Shown piece by piece: positions 51,489 through 59,337 of a stretch of 64,000 nt of DNA. A model generated the notes under the pieces. The model made no database searches and was not told the origin of the DNA. It saw only the letters and a program-made list of their open reading frames with translations. The DNA comes from Microbacterium sp. TPD7012 (GTDB taxonomy: Bacteria; Actinomycetota; Actinomycetes; Actinomycetales; Microbacteriaceae): assembly GCF_003075395.1 (NCBI RefSeq), contig NZ_QDFV01000001.1, forward strand, positions 467,328 to 531,327, written 5' to 3'. The position numbers and the translations under genes are program-made. How positions within the stretch are numbered: the stretch's first letter is position 1; the number at the start of each line of letters is the position of its first letter.

Positions 51489-52402
51489 CGGTCGCCTCCC
51501 AGCGCGAGGCCGCGGCTCTGCAGCATCCGTCGCTCCAGCGGCCCGAAGATGGCGAGCTCGATGAGGATGCCGATCGCGAGGATCAGCAGGATCGTGCCGA
51601 GCACGCCGGCGAGATCGGCGAGTTCGCGCGACTGCTGCAGCATCGAGCCGAGCCCGAAGCCGATCGAGCCGCCCACGGCGATGATCTCCGCGGCCATGAG
51701 CGATCGCCACGAGAACGCCCAGCCCTGCTTGAGCCCGGCGACGTACCCGGGGAGCGCGGCCGGAAGGATCACCGCGGTGGCGAGCTGCCAGCGGCTCGCC
51801 CCGAGCACCGTCCCGACCCGGCGCAGCTGCGGCGGCACCTGGTCGATCCCGGAGAGCAGGCCGTTCACGATCGAGGGGATCGCGCCCATCAGGATCACGA
51901 AGTACACCGTCGCGTCGGAGAGGCCGAACCAGATGATCGCGGCCGGCACCCAGGCGACGGAGGGCAGCACGGTGAGGCCGGAGATCAGGGGGCCGGCGGC
52001 GCGGCGCAGCGGCTTCCATTCGGCCAGGAGCAGACCGAGCGGGGTGCCGACGGCGATCGCGATGAGGAAGCCGATGATTCCGCGCTCGAGGCTGGTGAGC
52101 ACGGCCTCCTGCAGGCGTCCCGTCTGCCAGGCCTCGCCGAGCGCACCCGCCACCTGGAGCGGACCGGGGGCGATGTCGGGGCGCGGGTCGGCGATGACGA
52201 CGTACAGCTGCCAGGCGGCGAGGAGTGCGAGCAGCAGGACGATGGGCGGCAGCACCTTCGACAGTGCTGTGCGCCATCGGGGGCGGAGGTCTCCCTGCGC
52301 GCTCTGCAGGCGGTCGAGGCCCGCGGAGAGCGTGCGCAGCTCGTCGTCCTTCGTCTCGCTGCGCTCGCTCGAAAGCCGAGGAGATGCGGTGTCAAGCGGC
52401 AT
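51485..52402 (-). CDS. ABC transporter permease, sulfonate/nitrate/taurine type (SsuC-like)
   Basis: A 305-residue permease with six helices and the conserved family stretches AWQLYVVIADPRPDIAPGPL, LPSVAWVPAAIIWFGLSD and the ATPase-contact loop ASRWQLATAVILPAALPG. It should transport sulfonates or sulfate esters as a sulfur source, given the operon. The N-terminal 45 residues are poorly conserved and include SSERSETKD, encoded by a copy of the second repeat form (52348-52371). Its start overlaps the ATPase gene by 11 nt. Confidence 0.88.
   Translation of the reverse strand: MPLDTASPRLSSERSETKDDELRTLSAGLDRLQSAQGDLRPRWRTALSKVLPPIVLLLALLAAWQLYVVIADPRPDIAPGPLQVAGALGEAWQTGRLQEAVLTSLERGIIGFLIAIAVGTPLGLLLAEWKPLRRAAGPLISGLTVLPSVAWVPAAIIWFGLSDATVYFVILMGAIPSIVNGLLSGIDQVPPQLRRVGTVLGASRWQLATAVILPAALPGYVAGLKQGWAFSWRSLMAAEIIAVGGSIGFGLGSMLQQSRELADLAGVLGTILLILAIGILIELAIFGPLERRMLQSRGLALGGDR
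52348..52371. repeat. dispersed repeat (second form) inside the permease gene
   Basis: CCTTCGTCTCGCTGCGCTCG and the following CTCG match the left part of the intergenic element at 41423-41450 with one change. In the gene it encodes SSERSETKD near the N-terminus. Confidence 0.65.
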
Positions 52403-53279
52403 TGCGGCGGATCTCCTTCCGCAGCTCGGCGGTGATCTCGGTGGCGAGCGCGGCGACCTCGGGCGACTCGATGCGCCGGCCGGTGGTCGTGGCGACCTTC
52501 CACTCCCCGGCGACCCGACCCGGGCGGCTGGAGAGCAGGATCACGCGCTGTCCGAGCCGCGCCGCCTCGCGCACGTTGTGCGTGACGAAGACGATCGTGC
52601 GGCCGGTGGCGCGCCACACCCGCTCGAGCTCCTCGTGCAGCAGGTCGCGGGTGATGGCGTCGAGCGCGGCGAACGGCTCGTCCATCAGCAGGACGGGGCG
52701 GTCCTGGGCGAGCGCGCGGGCGAGCGCGACGCGCTGCCGCATGCCGCCGGACAGCTCATGGGGCCGCTTGTCACCCGCCTCGGCGAGATTCACGGTCGCC
52801 AGCAGCCGCTGCGCCTCCGCGCGGCGCTCGCCGCGGGGGACGCCGCGCAGCCGGAGCGCGAGCTCGACGTTCTTGCGCGCTGTCAGCCACGGCATCAGCG
52901 CCGATTCCTGGAACATCACCGCCGCGCCGCCCCTCGACGGGCTCAGTGACCCCGTGGTGGTCAGGATCTCACCCGACGTGAGCGGCTCCAGCCCGGCGAT
53001 GAGGTTGAGCAGGGTGGACTTGCCGCATCCGGAGGCGCCCAGCAGGCACACGAACTCACCGGGCGCGATGTCGAGCGTCACGTCGTCGAGCACGAGCGGT
53101 CCCGCACCGAAGCGCTTCGTGACGTGGGAGAGGCGCACCGCGGGGTCGACCGGCGCGGCCGGCGCCGCCGGCGGCGTGACACCGTCGAAGCTCGGCGTCA
53201 GCGCGGCCACGGACACAGCCGGGGTGCCCTCAGACAGGCTCAGGGCCCCGGCTCCTGATGACCCCGCGGGCGCACTCAT
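52392..53279 (-). CDS. ABC transporter ATP-binding protein, SsuB-like
   Basis: A 295-residue ATPase with Walker A LLGASGCGKST, the Q-loop FQESALMPW, signature LSGGMRQRVALARAL, Walker B PVLLMDEPFAALD and the H-loop VTHNV. It energises the sulfonate-type importer with its two neighbours. The N-terminus is extended by about 45 residues before the usual start (VRLSHVTKRFG) and contains ALSLSEG from a repeat copy. A second copy encodes SLSPSRG just before the Q-loop. Of two ATGs, 53279 is chosen because GGAGG lies 4 nt upstream; it overlaps the binding-protein stop by 1 nt. Confidence 0.9.
   Translation of the reverse strand: MSAPAGSSGAGALSLSEGTPAVSVAALTPSFDGVTPPAAPAAPVDPAVRLSHVTKRFGAGPLVLDDVTLDIAPGEFVCLLGASGCGKSTLLNLIAGLEPLTSGEILTTTGSLSPSRGGAAVMFQESALMPWLTARKNVELALRLRGVPRGERRAEAQRLLATVNLAEAGDKRPHELSGGMRQRVALARALAQDRPVLLMDEPFAALDAITRDLLHEELERVWRATGRTIVFVTHNVREAARLGQRVILLSSRPGRVAGEWKVATTTGRRIESPEVAALATEITAELRKEIRRNAA
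52931..52953. repeat. dispersed repeat-like copy inside the ATPase gene
   Basis: Contains CCTCGACGGGCTCAGTGACC, 16 of 20 positions matching the family. It encodes SLSPSRG between the Walker A region and the Q-loop. This is the most divergent candidate and could be native. Confidence 0.4.
53227..53249. repeat. dispersed repeat copy in the ATPase N-terminal extension
   Basis: Contains CAGACAGGCTCAGGGCCCC. It encodes GALSLSEG in the non-conserved N-terminal extension of the ATPase. Confidence 0.7.
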
Positions 53280-54352
53280 CATTCCTCCCCGAGGTCGGCG
53301 GCGGAGACGGGCTCCTCGCCGTCCTTCTTCAGCAGCGCGTTCAGCGCACGCAGGTCGAACAGCCCGTCGATCGAGCCCTTCTTCTGCGTGCCGGCGGCCA
53401 GTCCGTTCTCGACCAGCGTCTCGAAGGTCTCCGCGTGCGGATCGACCGTGAACGTGACGTTCTCGAGGGCGCGGGCGAGCACGTCGTCCGAGAGGCGCTT
53501 GCCGGTGGCCTCCTCCAGGGCGTCGTTGATGACGCCGGGCGCCTCGTCGGCGTGCTCGTCGAGCCAGGCGACCGAGGCCACGTGTCCTTCGAGCAGGTCC
53601 TCGACGACGTCGGGGTGCTCCTCCGCGAACTCCGCGCGCACCAGCAGAACGGTGGTCGGGAACGCGCCGTCCTTCCAGAGATCGGCTTCGTCGACGAGCA
53701 CATGTGCGCCCGCTTCGACCACGAGCCGCGACACCCACGGCTCCGGCAGCCAGGCGCCGTCGAGCTCACCCTGCTGGAACAGCGTGAGCGTCTGCGCGTT
53801 CTCGGTCGGGGTGATCGTGACGTCGCCACCGCCCGCGGTCGAGGTCTCGAAACCCTCCTCGGCCAGCCAGCTGCGCAGCGCCACATCCTGCGTGTTGCCC
53901 AGCTGCGGGGTCGCGATGTTCGTGCCCGCGAGGTCCTCCGGGCTGTCGATCCCGTCGCGCACGACGAGGGCGGCGCCGCCCGAGGTGGCGCCCGCGATGA
54001 TGTGCGCCGACTCCCCTCCCGACTGGATGAAGGTGTTGATCGAGGGGTTCGGTCCGATGTACGTGGCGTCGATGGCGCCGGCGGACAGCGCCTCGATGGC
54101 GGCGGGGCCGGCGTTGAAGACCTCTGTCTTCAGATCGATGTCGCCGAGCGCGTCCTCGAACAGTCCCTCGGAGAGCCCGACGAGCGCCGGGGCGTGCGTC
54201 ACGTTGGCGAAGTACCCGAGGCGGACCTCGTCGGGTGCCTTCGTCTCGCCCTTCGCGGCGTCGTCGGTCGCGGATGCGGAGGCGCAGCCGGCGAGCATCA
54301 TCGCAGCGAGTCCCAGGGCAGTGAGTGTCGTGGTGGTGCGGGTGATCTTCAC
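53279..54352 (-). CDS. aliphatic sulfonate/taurine-type solute-binding lipoprotein (SsuA-like)
   Basis: A 357-residue binding protein with a lipobox LAGC (Cys23). The mature domain has the family features VRLGYFANVTHAPALVGLSEG, GAIDATYIGPNPSINTF and GTNIATPQLGNTQDVALRSWL, typical of SsuA/TauA/NrtA proteins. It should bind an alkanesulfonate or sulfate ester outside the membrane and deliver it to the adjacent permease. The position between cysN and cobA supports a sulfur compound rather than nitrate. A 14-bp tandem repeat separates it from cysN. Confidence 0.87.
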   Translation of the reverse strand: MKITRTTTTLTALGLAAMMLAGCASASATDDAAKGETKAPDEVRLGYFANVTHAPALVGLSEGLFEDALGDIDLKTEVFNAGPAAIEALSAGAIDATYIGPNPSINTFIQSGGESAHIIAGATSGGAALVVRDGIDSPEDLAGTNIATPQLGNTQDVALRSWLAEEGFETSTAGGGDVTITPTENAQTLTLFQQGELDGAWLPEPWVSRLVVEAGAHVLVDEADLWKDGAFPTTVLLVRAEFAEEHPDVVEDLLEGHVASVAWLDEHADEAPGVINDALEEATGKRLSDDVLARALENVTFTVDPHAETFETLVENGLAAGTQKKGSIDGLFDLRALNALLKKDGEEPVSAADLGEE

Positions 54353-54373
54353 GGTTTCGCCTCCTCAGCGGTC

Positions 54374-54429
54374 GGTGGTGCAGGTGGGGTGGTGCAGGTG
54401 GGGTGGTGCAGGTTCGGTGGTGCAGGTCT
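54374..54429. repeat. four tandem 14-bp repeats
   Basis: GGTGGTGCAGGTGG is present twice perfectly (54374-54387, 54388-54401) and then twice with a changed end (54402-54415, 54416-54429). It fills nearly all of the 76-nt spacer between cysN and the binding-protein gene and reaches the cysN stop codon. Confidence 0.9.
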
Positions 54430-55745
54430 CAGGGTTCGTCGATCACGGTCGCGGCGGCGAGCGTCGCGCCGTCGGCGGGGTGGATCAGCAGGAGCGAGCC
54501 GCCGGAGCGATCCCGCGCATACGGCTCGATCGGCAGGTCGGCGGCGAAGCGCAGCCGCACCCGGCCGATCTCGTTCGCGCCGAGCGACGGTGCGTCCTCG
54601 TGCGCGAGCGTCTCGAGGTCACGGCGCGACAGCACCTCGGCGACGAGCGCCTGCACCGTGGCGGTGCCGTGCTTGACGAGCACCTTCGCGCCCGCGACGA
54701 CCGGGCGCGCGTCCAGCTGGAAGAGCTCGACCACGGCCTCGCGGCTTCCCGTCGGAGCGGTGCCGGCGGCGGCGATCAGCGCACCGCGGGCGGCGTCGAT
54801 CTCGTCGGCGAGGGCCAGCGTCACGGACTGGGGCGCGGTGGCGGCATCCGCCGGCTCCCCGGCCACGTGGATGCCGGTGACGGTCGTCTCGTGCCCGCCG
54901 GGGAAGACGTCGACGCGGTCCCCCACCTGCACGACGCCCGAGGCGATGCGCCCGGCGAAGCCGCGGAAGTCGCGGTACCGCTCGGGATCGTCGATGTCGG
55001 GGGAGAGCCCGCCCTGCGGGCGCAGCACGAGCTGCACCGGAAGCCGGAAGGCGGATGCCGCGGCGTCCTCCTCATCCTGACGGGGCAGCTCCTCGAGCAG
55101 CTCGATCAGCGTCGGGCCGGAGTACCACGGGGTGCGCGCGGACCGGTCGACGATGTTGTCGCCCTCCAGGGCCGAGACCGGCAGGACATGGATGCCGTGC
55201 AGGCCCAGCTGCTCCGCGACGCGCGCCGCCTCGAGCTCGATCTCGACGAAGACGTTCTCGTCGAAGCCGGTGAGGTCGATCTTGTTCACCGCGATGATCA
55301 CGTGCGCGACGCGCAGCAGCGACACGACGGCGAGGTGACGGCGCGTCTGCTCGACGATCCCCTTGCGGGCGTCGACCAGCACGATCACCGCATCGGCCGT
55401 GGCCGAGCCGGTGACCATGTTGCGCGTGTACTGCACGTGTCCGGGGCAGTCGGCGAGGATGAAGCTCCGCCGGGCGGTGGCGAAGTACCGGTAGGCGACG
55501 TCGATCGTGATGCCCTGCTCGCGTTCGGCGCGCAGGCCGTCGGTGAGCAGCGCGAAGTCGAAGTCGCCGTGCGCGAAGCCGCGCTGCCGGGACGTCGTCG
55601 CGACCTGCTCGAGCTGGTCGGCGAGGATCGCCTTCGCGTCGTGCAGCAGGCGCCCGACGAGCGTGGACTTGCCGTCGTCGACGGACCCCGCCGTGGCGAA
55701 GCGGAAGAGCGTGGTGGTCTCCGGCCCAGCTTCAATCGCGCTCAT
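54429..55745 (-). CDS. cysN: sulfate adenylyltransferase subunit 1 (GTPase)
   Basis: A 438-residue EF-Tu-like GTPase that drives formation of adenosine 5'-phosphosulfate together with CysD. The G1 motif is AGSVDDGKSTLVGRLL, followed by GITIDVAYRYF, G3 DCPGH and G4 NKID. No APS-kinase (CysC) domain is fused, which fits direct reduction of APS by the CysH in this operon. The ATG at 55745 overlaps the cysD stop by one base (TGATG). Confidence 0.95.
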   Translation of the reverse strand: MSAIEAGPETTTLFRFATAGSVDDGKSTLVGRLLHDAKAILADQLEQVATTSRQRGFAHGDFDFALLTDGLRAEREQGITIDVAYRYFATARRSFILADCPGHVQYTRNMVTGSATADAVIVLVDARKGIVEQTRRHLAVVSLLRVAHVIIAVNKIDLTGFDENVFVEIELEAARVAEQLGLHGIHVLPVSALEGDNIVDRSARTPWYSGPTLIELLEELPRQDEEDAAASAFRLPVQLVLRPQGGLSPDIDDPERYRDFRGFAGRIASGVVQVGDRVDVFPGGHETTVTGIHVAGEPADAATAPQSVTLALADEIDAARGALIAAAGTAPTGSREAVVELFQLDARPVVAGAKVLVKHGTATVQALVAEVLSRRDLETLAHEDAPSLGANEIGRVRLRFAADLPIEPYARDRSGGSLLLIHPADGATLAAATVIDEP

Positions 55746-56710
55746 CAGAAGTACCCGTCCTTCTTGCGGTCTTCCATGGCCGCCTCGCTGATGCGGTCGT
55801 CGGCACGGGTGGCGCCGCGCTCGGTGAGCGTCGAGCGGCCGACCTCGGCGACGACGGATGCCGTGTCCGCGGCATCCGATTCCACCGCTCCCGTGCAGCT
55901 CATATCGCCCACGGTGCGGTAGCGGACCACGCGGCGCTCGGTCTCCTCGCCGGTGCGCGGCTGCGAGAACTCGCCGATCGCCCACCACATGCCGTCGCGG
56001 CGGAACACCTCGCGCTCGTGCGCGTAGTACAGCGGAGGCAGAGCGATGCCCTCTCGCTCGATGTAGCGCCAAACATCGAGCTCGGTCCAGTTCGAGATCG
56101 GGAACGCACGCACATGCTGGCCGGGCAGGTGGCGGCCGTTGTAGAGGCTCCAGAGCTCGGGCCGCTGGTTGCGCGGGTCCCACTGGCCGAACTCGTCGCG
56201 CAGCGAGATGATGCGCTCCTTGGCGCGCGCCTTGTCCTCGTCGCGGCGGGCACCGCCGAACACGGCATCGTGCTTCCCCGCGGCGATGGCGTCGAGCAGC
56301 GGCTGCGTCTGCAGCGGGTTGCGCGTGCCGTCGGGGCGCTCGGCGAGGCGGCCGTCGTTGATGTACGACTGCACGCTCGCGACTTCGAGACGGATGCCGA
56401 GCCGCGCCACGGTCTCGTCGCGGAAGGCGATCACCTCGGGGAAGTTGTGGCCGGTGTCGACATGCAGCACGGGGAAGGGCACGCGTCCGGGGGCGAAGGC
56501 CTTGGCCGCGAGGTGCAGCACCACCACCGAGTCCTTGCCGCCGGAGAACAGCAGCACGGGGCGCTCGAACTCGGCGACGACCTCGCGGATGATGTGGATG
56601 CCCTCCGCCTCGAGCAGGTCGAGCGCGGAGAGCCGACCCTTCGACGAGCTCAGGGGCCCATGGTGCTGGGTCGCTGAGCCTGTCGAAGCGTCCTGCGTAT
56701 CGAGAGTCAT
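55745..56710 (-). CDS. cysD: sulfate adenylyltransferase subunit 2
   Basis: A 321-residue PP-loop enzyme that adenylates sulfate with CysN. The ATP pyrophosphate motif is LLFSGGKDSVVVLHLA, with the family blocks HVDTGHNFPEVIAFRD, FGGARRDEDKARAKER and RAFPISNWTELDVWRYI. The N-terminus has an unusual extra stretch, STGSATQHHGPLSSSKG, lying before the conserved LSALDLLEAE. Its DNA consists of two inverted copies of the dispersed repeat (56637-56659 and 56668-56690). Starts and stops overlap cysH (ATGA) and cysN (TGATG). Confidence 0.95.
   Translation of the reverse strand: MTLDTQDASTGSATQHHGPLSSSKGRLSALDLLEAEGIHIIREVVAEFERPVLLFSGGKDSVVVLHLAAKAFAPGRVPFPVLHVDTGHNFPEVIAFRDETVARLGIRLEVASVQSYINDGRLAERPDGTRNPLQTQPLLDAIAAGKHDAVFGGARRDEDKARAKERIISLRDEFGQWDPRNQRPELWSLYNGRHLPGQHVRAFPISNWTELDVWRYIEREGIALPPLYYAHEREVFRRDGMWWAIGEFSQPRTGEETERRVVRYRTVGDMSCTGAVESDAADTASVVAEVGRSTLTERGATRADDRISEAAMEDRKKDGYF
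56637..56690. repeat. inverted pair of dispersed repeat copies at the cysD 5' end
   Basis: CTTCGACGAGCTCAGGGG (in 56637-56659) faces CGCTGAGCCTGTCGAAGC (in 56668-56690), with 8 nt between the units, so the pair can fold into a long stem. Both lie inside the cysD coding sequence. Confidence 0.75.
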
Positions 56711-57483
56711 AGGTGCAGCCCGCATTCGGTCTTGGACAGGCCGGCCCAGCGGCCGGATCGAGGGTCTTCGCCGGCGGCGACGGGCTTCGTGCACGGTGCG
56801 CAGCCGATCGACGGGTAGCCGTTCGCGATCAGCGGGTTCACCGGCACCTCGTTGACGGTCGCGTAGTCGATGAGGTCGTCGAAGCTCCAGGCGGCGACCG
56901 GGTTCACCTTGACCAGTCCGTTGCGCTCGTCCCACACGATCAGCGGAGTCTCGGCGCGGGTGGGCGCCTCCTCGCGACGCACGCCGGTGAACCACAGCTC
57001 GTAGTCGCCGAGCGCGCGCTGCAGCGGCTCGACCTTGCGCAGCGCGCAGCACAGGCCCGGGTCGCGGGCGAAGAGGTCCTCGCCGTGGGCGGCATCCTGC
57101 TCGCGCACCGACTGCACGGGCTTGACGTCGACGATGCGCACGTCGAGCTCTCGCTCGACCTCGTTGCGCGTGACGGTCGTCTCGGCGAAGTGGTAGCCGG
57201 TGTCGAGGAACAGCACGTCGACGCCGGGGAGGCTCTGCGCGACCAGGTGCGGCAGCGCGGCATCCGCCATCGAGCACGCGACGGTGGCCTGGCTGACGGC
57301 GAAGTTCTCGGCGACCCAGGCGACGACCTCGGCGGGGCTCGCCTCATCGGCCTGACGGCTGCGAAGCTCGACCGCGCCGCGCTCGGCGAGGGCGCGCAGC
57401 TCGTCCACCGAGCGGCGGGCCGGACGTATGACGATCGGCTGGCCCTTCGACCGGCTCAGGGGCCGAGTTCCAGGTGCGCTCAT
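56707..57483 (-). CDS. cysH: adenylylsulfate (APS) reductase, thioredoxin-dependent
   Basis: A 258-residue assimilatory reductase that converts APS to sulfite. The iron-sulfur cluster Cys are present as LCCALRKVEP and IGCAPCTKPV; this Cys-Cys...Cys-x-x-Cys pattern distinguishes APS reductases from PAPS reductases. The catalytic Cys is in the C-terminal TECGLHL. Substrate-binding blocks are LFLDTGYHFAETT and WFTGVRREEAPTR. The N-terminus carries RPLSRSKGQ, encoded by a repeat copy (57443-57464). It overlaps cysI and cysD by 4 nt each. Confidence 0.95.
   Translation of the reverse strand: MSAPGTRPLSRSKGQPIVIRPARRSVDELRALAERGAVELRSRQADEASPAEVVAWVAENFAVSQATVACSMADAALPHLVAQSLPGVDVLFLDTGYHFAETTVTRNEVERELDVRIVDVKPVQSVREQDAAHGEDLFARDPGLCCALRKVEPLQRALGDYELWFTGVRREEAPTRAETPLIVWDERNGLVKVNPVAAWSFDDLIDYATVNEVPVNPLIANGYPSIGCAPCTKPVAAGEDPRSGRWAGLSKTECGLHL
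57443..57464. repeat. dispersed repeat copy at the cysH 5' end
   Basis: CTTCGACCGGCTCAGGGGCC, differing from the core at one position. It encodes RPLSRSKG within the first 15 codons of cysH. Confidence 0.72.
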
Positions 57484-59198
57484 TGCAGCGCCTCCTCGTC
57501 GGCGCGGTGCGCCCAGACGGCGAAGGTCTCGTCGAGCTCCCGGTCGGCGAGGTAGCGGCGGATCACCCGCTCGGCGTAGTCGGCGATGCCGTCGGCGGCC
57601 ACCTTCAGCCCGCGGACGGTGCGGCCGAGGCCGGCCTCCTCGCGGTCGACGTTCGCGAGGCCGCCGCCGAGGTGCACCTGATATCCGGGGACCTGCTCGC
57701 CGTCGATCGACACGAGCTGGCCCTTCAGCCCGATGTCCGCGATCTGGATGCGGGCGCACGAGTTCGGGCATCCGTTCACGTGGAGGGTGATCGGGCGGCC
57801 GATCTCGGGCTCGAGCTCGCCGAGACGCTGCTCGAGCTGCGTGATCGCCTCGGCGGCGTTGGCCTTCGTCTCGACGATCGCGAGCTTGCAGTACTCGATG
57901 CCCGTGCAGGCGATCGTGCCGCGCCGGAACAGGCTGGGACGGGCGGACAGGCCGATCGCGTCGAGGCCGGCGATGAGGCTCTCGACCTCGGGCTCCGGCA
58001 CGTCGAGCACGATGAGCTTCTGGTGCGGGGTGGTGCGGACGCGCTGCGACCCGTGCACCTCCACGAGATCGGCGAGAGCCGTGAGCGTCGAGCCGGACAC
58101 GCGTCCGACGAGAGGGGCAGCGCCGACGAAGAATCTGCCGTCCTTCTGCGCGTGCACACCGACATGGTCGCCGAGGCTCGTGGGCTTGGGGGCTGCGGGG
58201 CCGTCGGGGAGAGGCGTGTCGAGATACTCGGTCTCGAGCACCTCGCGGAAGCGCTCCACGCCCCAGTCGGCGAGGAGGAACTTCAGGCGGGCCTTGTTGC
58301 GGAGACGGCGATAGCCGTAGTCGCGGAAGATCTGCGTGACCCCGTGCCACACGTCGGCGACCCGGTCGGGCGCCACGAAGACGCCGAGACGCTCGCCGAG
58401 ACGCGGAACCACCGAGAGCGCGCCGCCGACCCACAGGTCGTATCCGATCCCGAGCTCGGGATGCTCGACGGCGACGAAGGCGCAGTCGTTGATCTCGTGG
58501 ACGACATCCTGGCTGGGGTGACCGGTGATGGCCGTCTTGAACTTGCGCGGCAGGTTCGCGAGCGTCGCATCGCCGATGAAGCGCTCCGCGATCTCCTGGA
58601 TCTGCGGAGTCGGGTCGATGATCTCGTCGGCGGCGATTCCGGCCACGGGCGACCCGAGGATGACCCGCGGCACATCGCCGCAGGCCTCCGTGGTGCTGAG
58701 TCCGACCTCTTCCAGGCGCCGCCAGATCTCCGGGACGTCTTCGACCTGCACCCAGTGCAGCTGCACGTTCTGACGGTCGGTGAGGTCGGCGGAGTCGCGG
58801 GCGAACTCGGTCGAGATCTCGCCGATCACCCGGAGCTGCTGCGTCGTGAGCTGGCCTCCGTCGATGCGCACGCGCAGCATGAAGTACTCGTCCTCGAGCT
58901 CGTGCGGCTCGAGCTGGGCGGTGCGACCGCCGTCGATCCCCGGCTTGCGCTGCGTGTAGAGCCCCCACCAGCGGAAGCGTCCGTGCAGGTCGGTCGGATC
59001 GATCGATGCGAAGCCGCCCTTCGCGTAGATCGTCTCGATGCGCTCGCGCACGTTGAGCCCGTCGTCCGCGAGCTTGAACTCCTCGTTCGCGTTCAGGGGC
59101 TCGCGACCGTCCACGGCCCACTGTCCGTGCGGCTTGGTCGGCGTCCGCGTGGTGCGCGTGCGGGCACCACGGATCGGCGTCGGCTGCTCGATGGTCAT
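57480..59198 (-). CDS. cysI: ferredoxin-dependent sulfite reductase (siroheme, 4Fe-4S)
   Basis: A 572-residue nitrite/sulfite reductase that reduces sulfite to sulfide with six electrons. The two ferredoxin-like half-domains are repeated in tandem. The coupled cofactor site is ACTGIEYCKLAI with VNGCPNSCAR, and the siroheme-binding Arg/Lys residues lie in TDRQNVQLHWVQ and RTTPHQKL. In this operon (APS reductase, siroheme genes, ferredoxin) it is a sulfite rather than nitrite reductase. The ATG at 59198 has GGGAG 6 nt upstream; the open frame extends 23 codons further without homology. Confidence 0.93.
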   Translation of the reverse strand: MTIEQPTPIRGARTRTTRTPTKPHGQWAVDGREPLNANEEFKLADDGLNVRERIETIYAKGGFASIDPTDLHGRFRWWGLYTQRKPGIDGGRTAQLEPHELEDEYFMLRVRIDGGQLTTQQLRVIGEISTEFARDSADLTDRQNVQLHWVQVEDVPEIWRRLEEVGLSTTEACGDVPRVILGSPVAGIAADEIIDPTPQIQEIAERFIGDATLANLPRKFKTAITGHPSQDVVHEINDCAFVAVEHPELGIGYDLWVGGALSVVPRLGERLGVFVAPDRVADVWHGVTQIFRDYGYRRLRNKARLKFLLADWGVERFREVLETEYLDTPLPDGPAAPKPTSLGDHVGVHAQKDGRFFVGAAPLVGRVSGSTLTALADLVEVHGSQRVRTTPHQKLIVLDVPEPEVESLIAGLDAIGLSARPSLFRRGTIACTGIEYCKLAIVETKANAAEAITQLEQRLGELEPEIGRPITLHVNGCPNSCARIQIADIGLKGQLVSIDGEQVPGYQVHLGGGLANVDREEAGLGRTVRGLKVAADGIADYAERVIRRYLADRELDETFAVWAHRADEEALQ

Positions 59199-59226
59199 GA
59201 CCTGCTCCCTGGGATGGCTTCGCATC

Positions 59227-59255
59227 AAGGTAGGAGGTTGGACTCGGTGCAAGAA
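59227..59255 (-). promoter_or_regulatory. promoter of the sulfur operon
   Basis: Minus-strand -35 TTCTTG (59250-59255), a 17-nt spacer and -10 TACCTT (59227-59232), 28 nt before the cysI ATG. The region further upstream to 59337 has no other clear motif. Confidence 0.4.
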
Positions 59256-59337
59256 CCTGGATGACACGCGACGTCAGGGGGCGTCACAGAGAGACATACG
59301 GTCGCCGGAATATTGACAGACGGCCCGTCCGTCGGGA

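Noticed and set aside
57480..59198. Nitrite reductase
   Set aside because: The cofactor motifs are shared by both types, but the gene is embedded in a complete sulfate assimilation operon and no nitrate genes are near.
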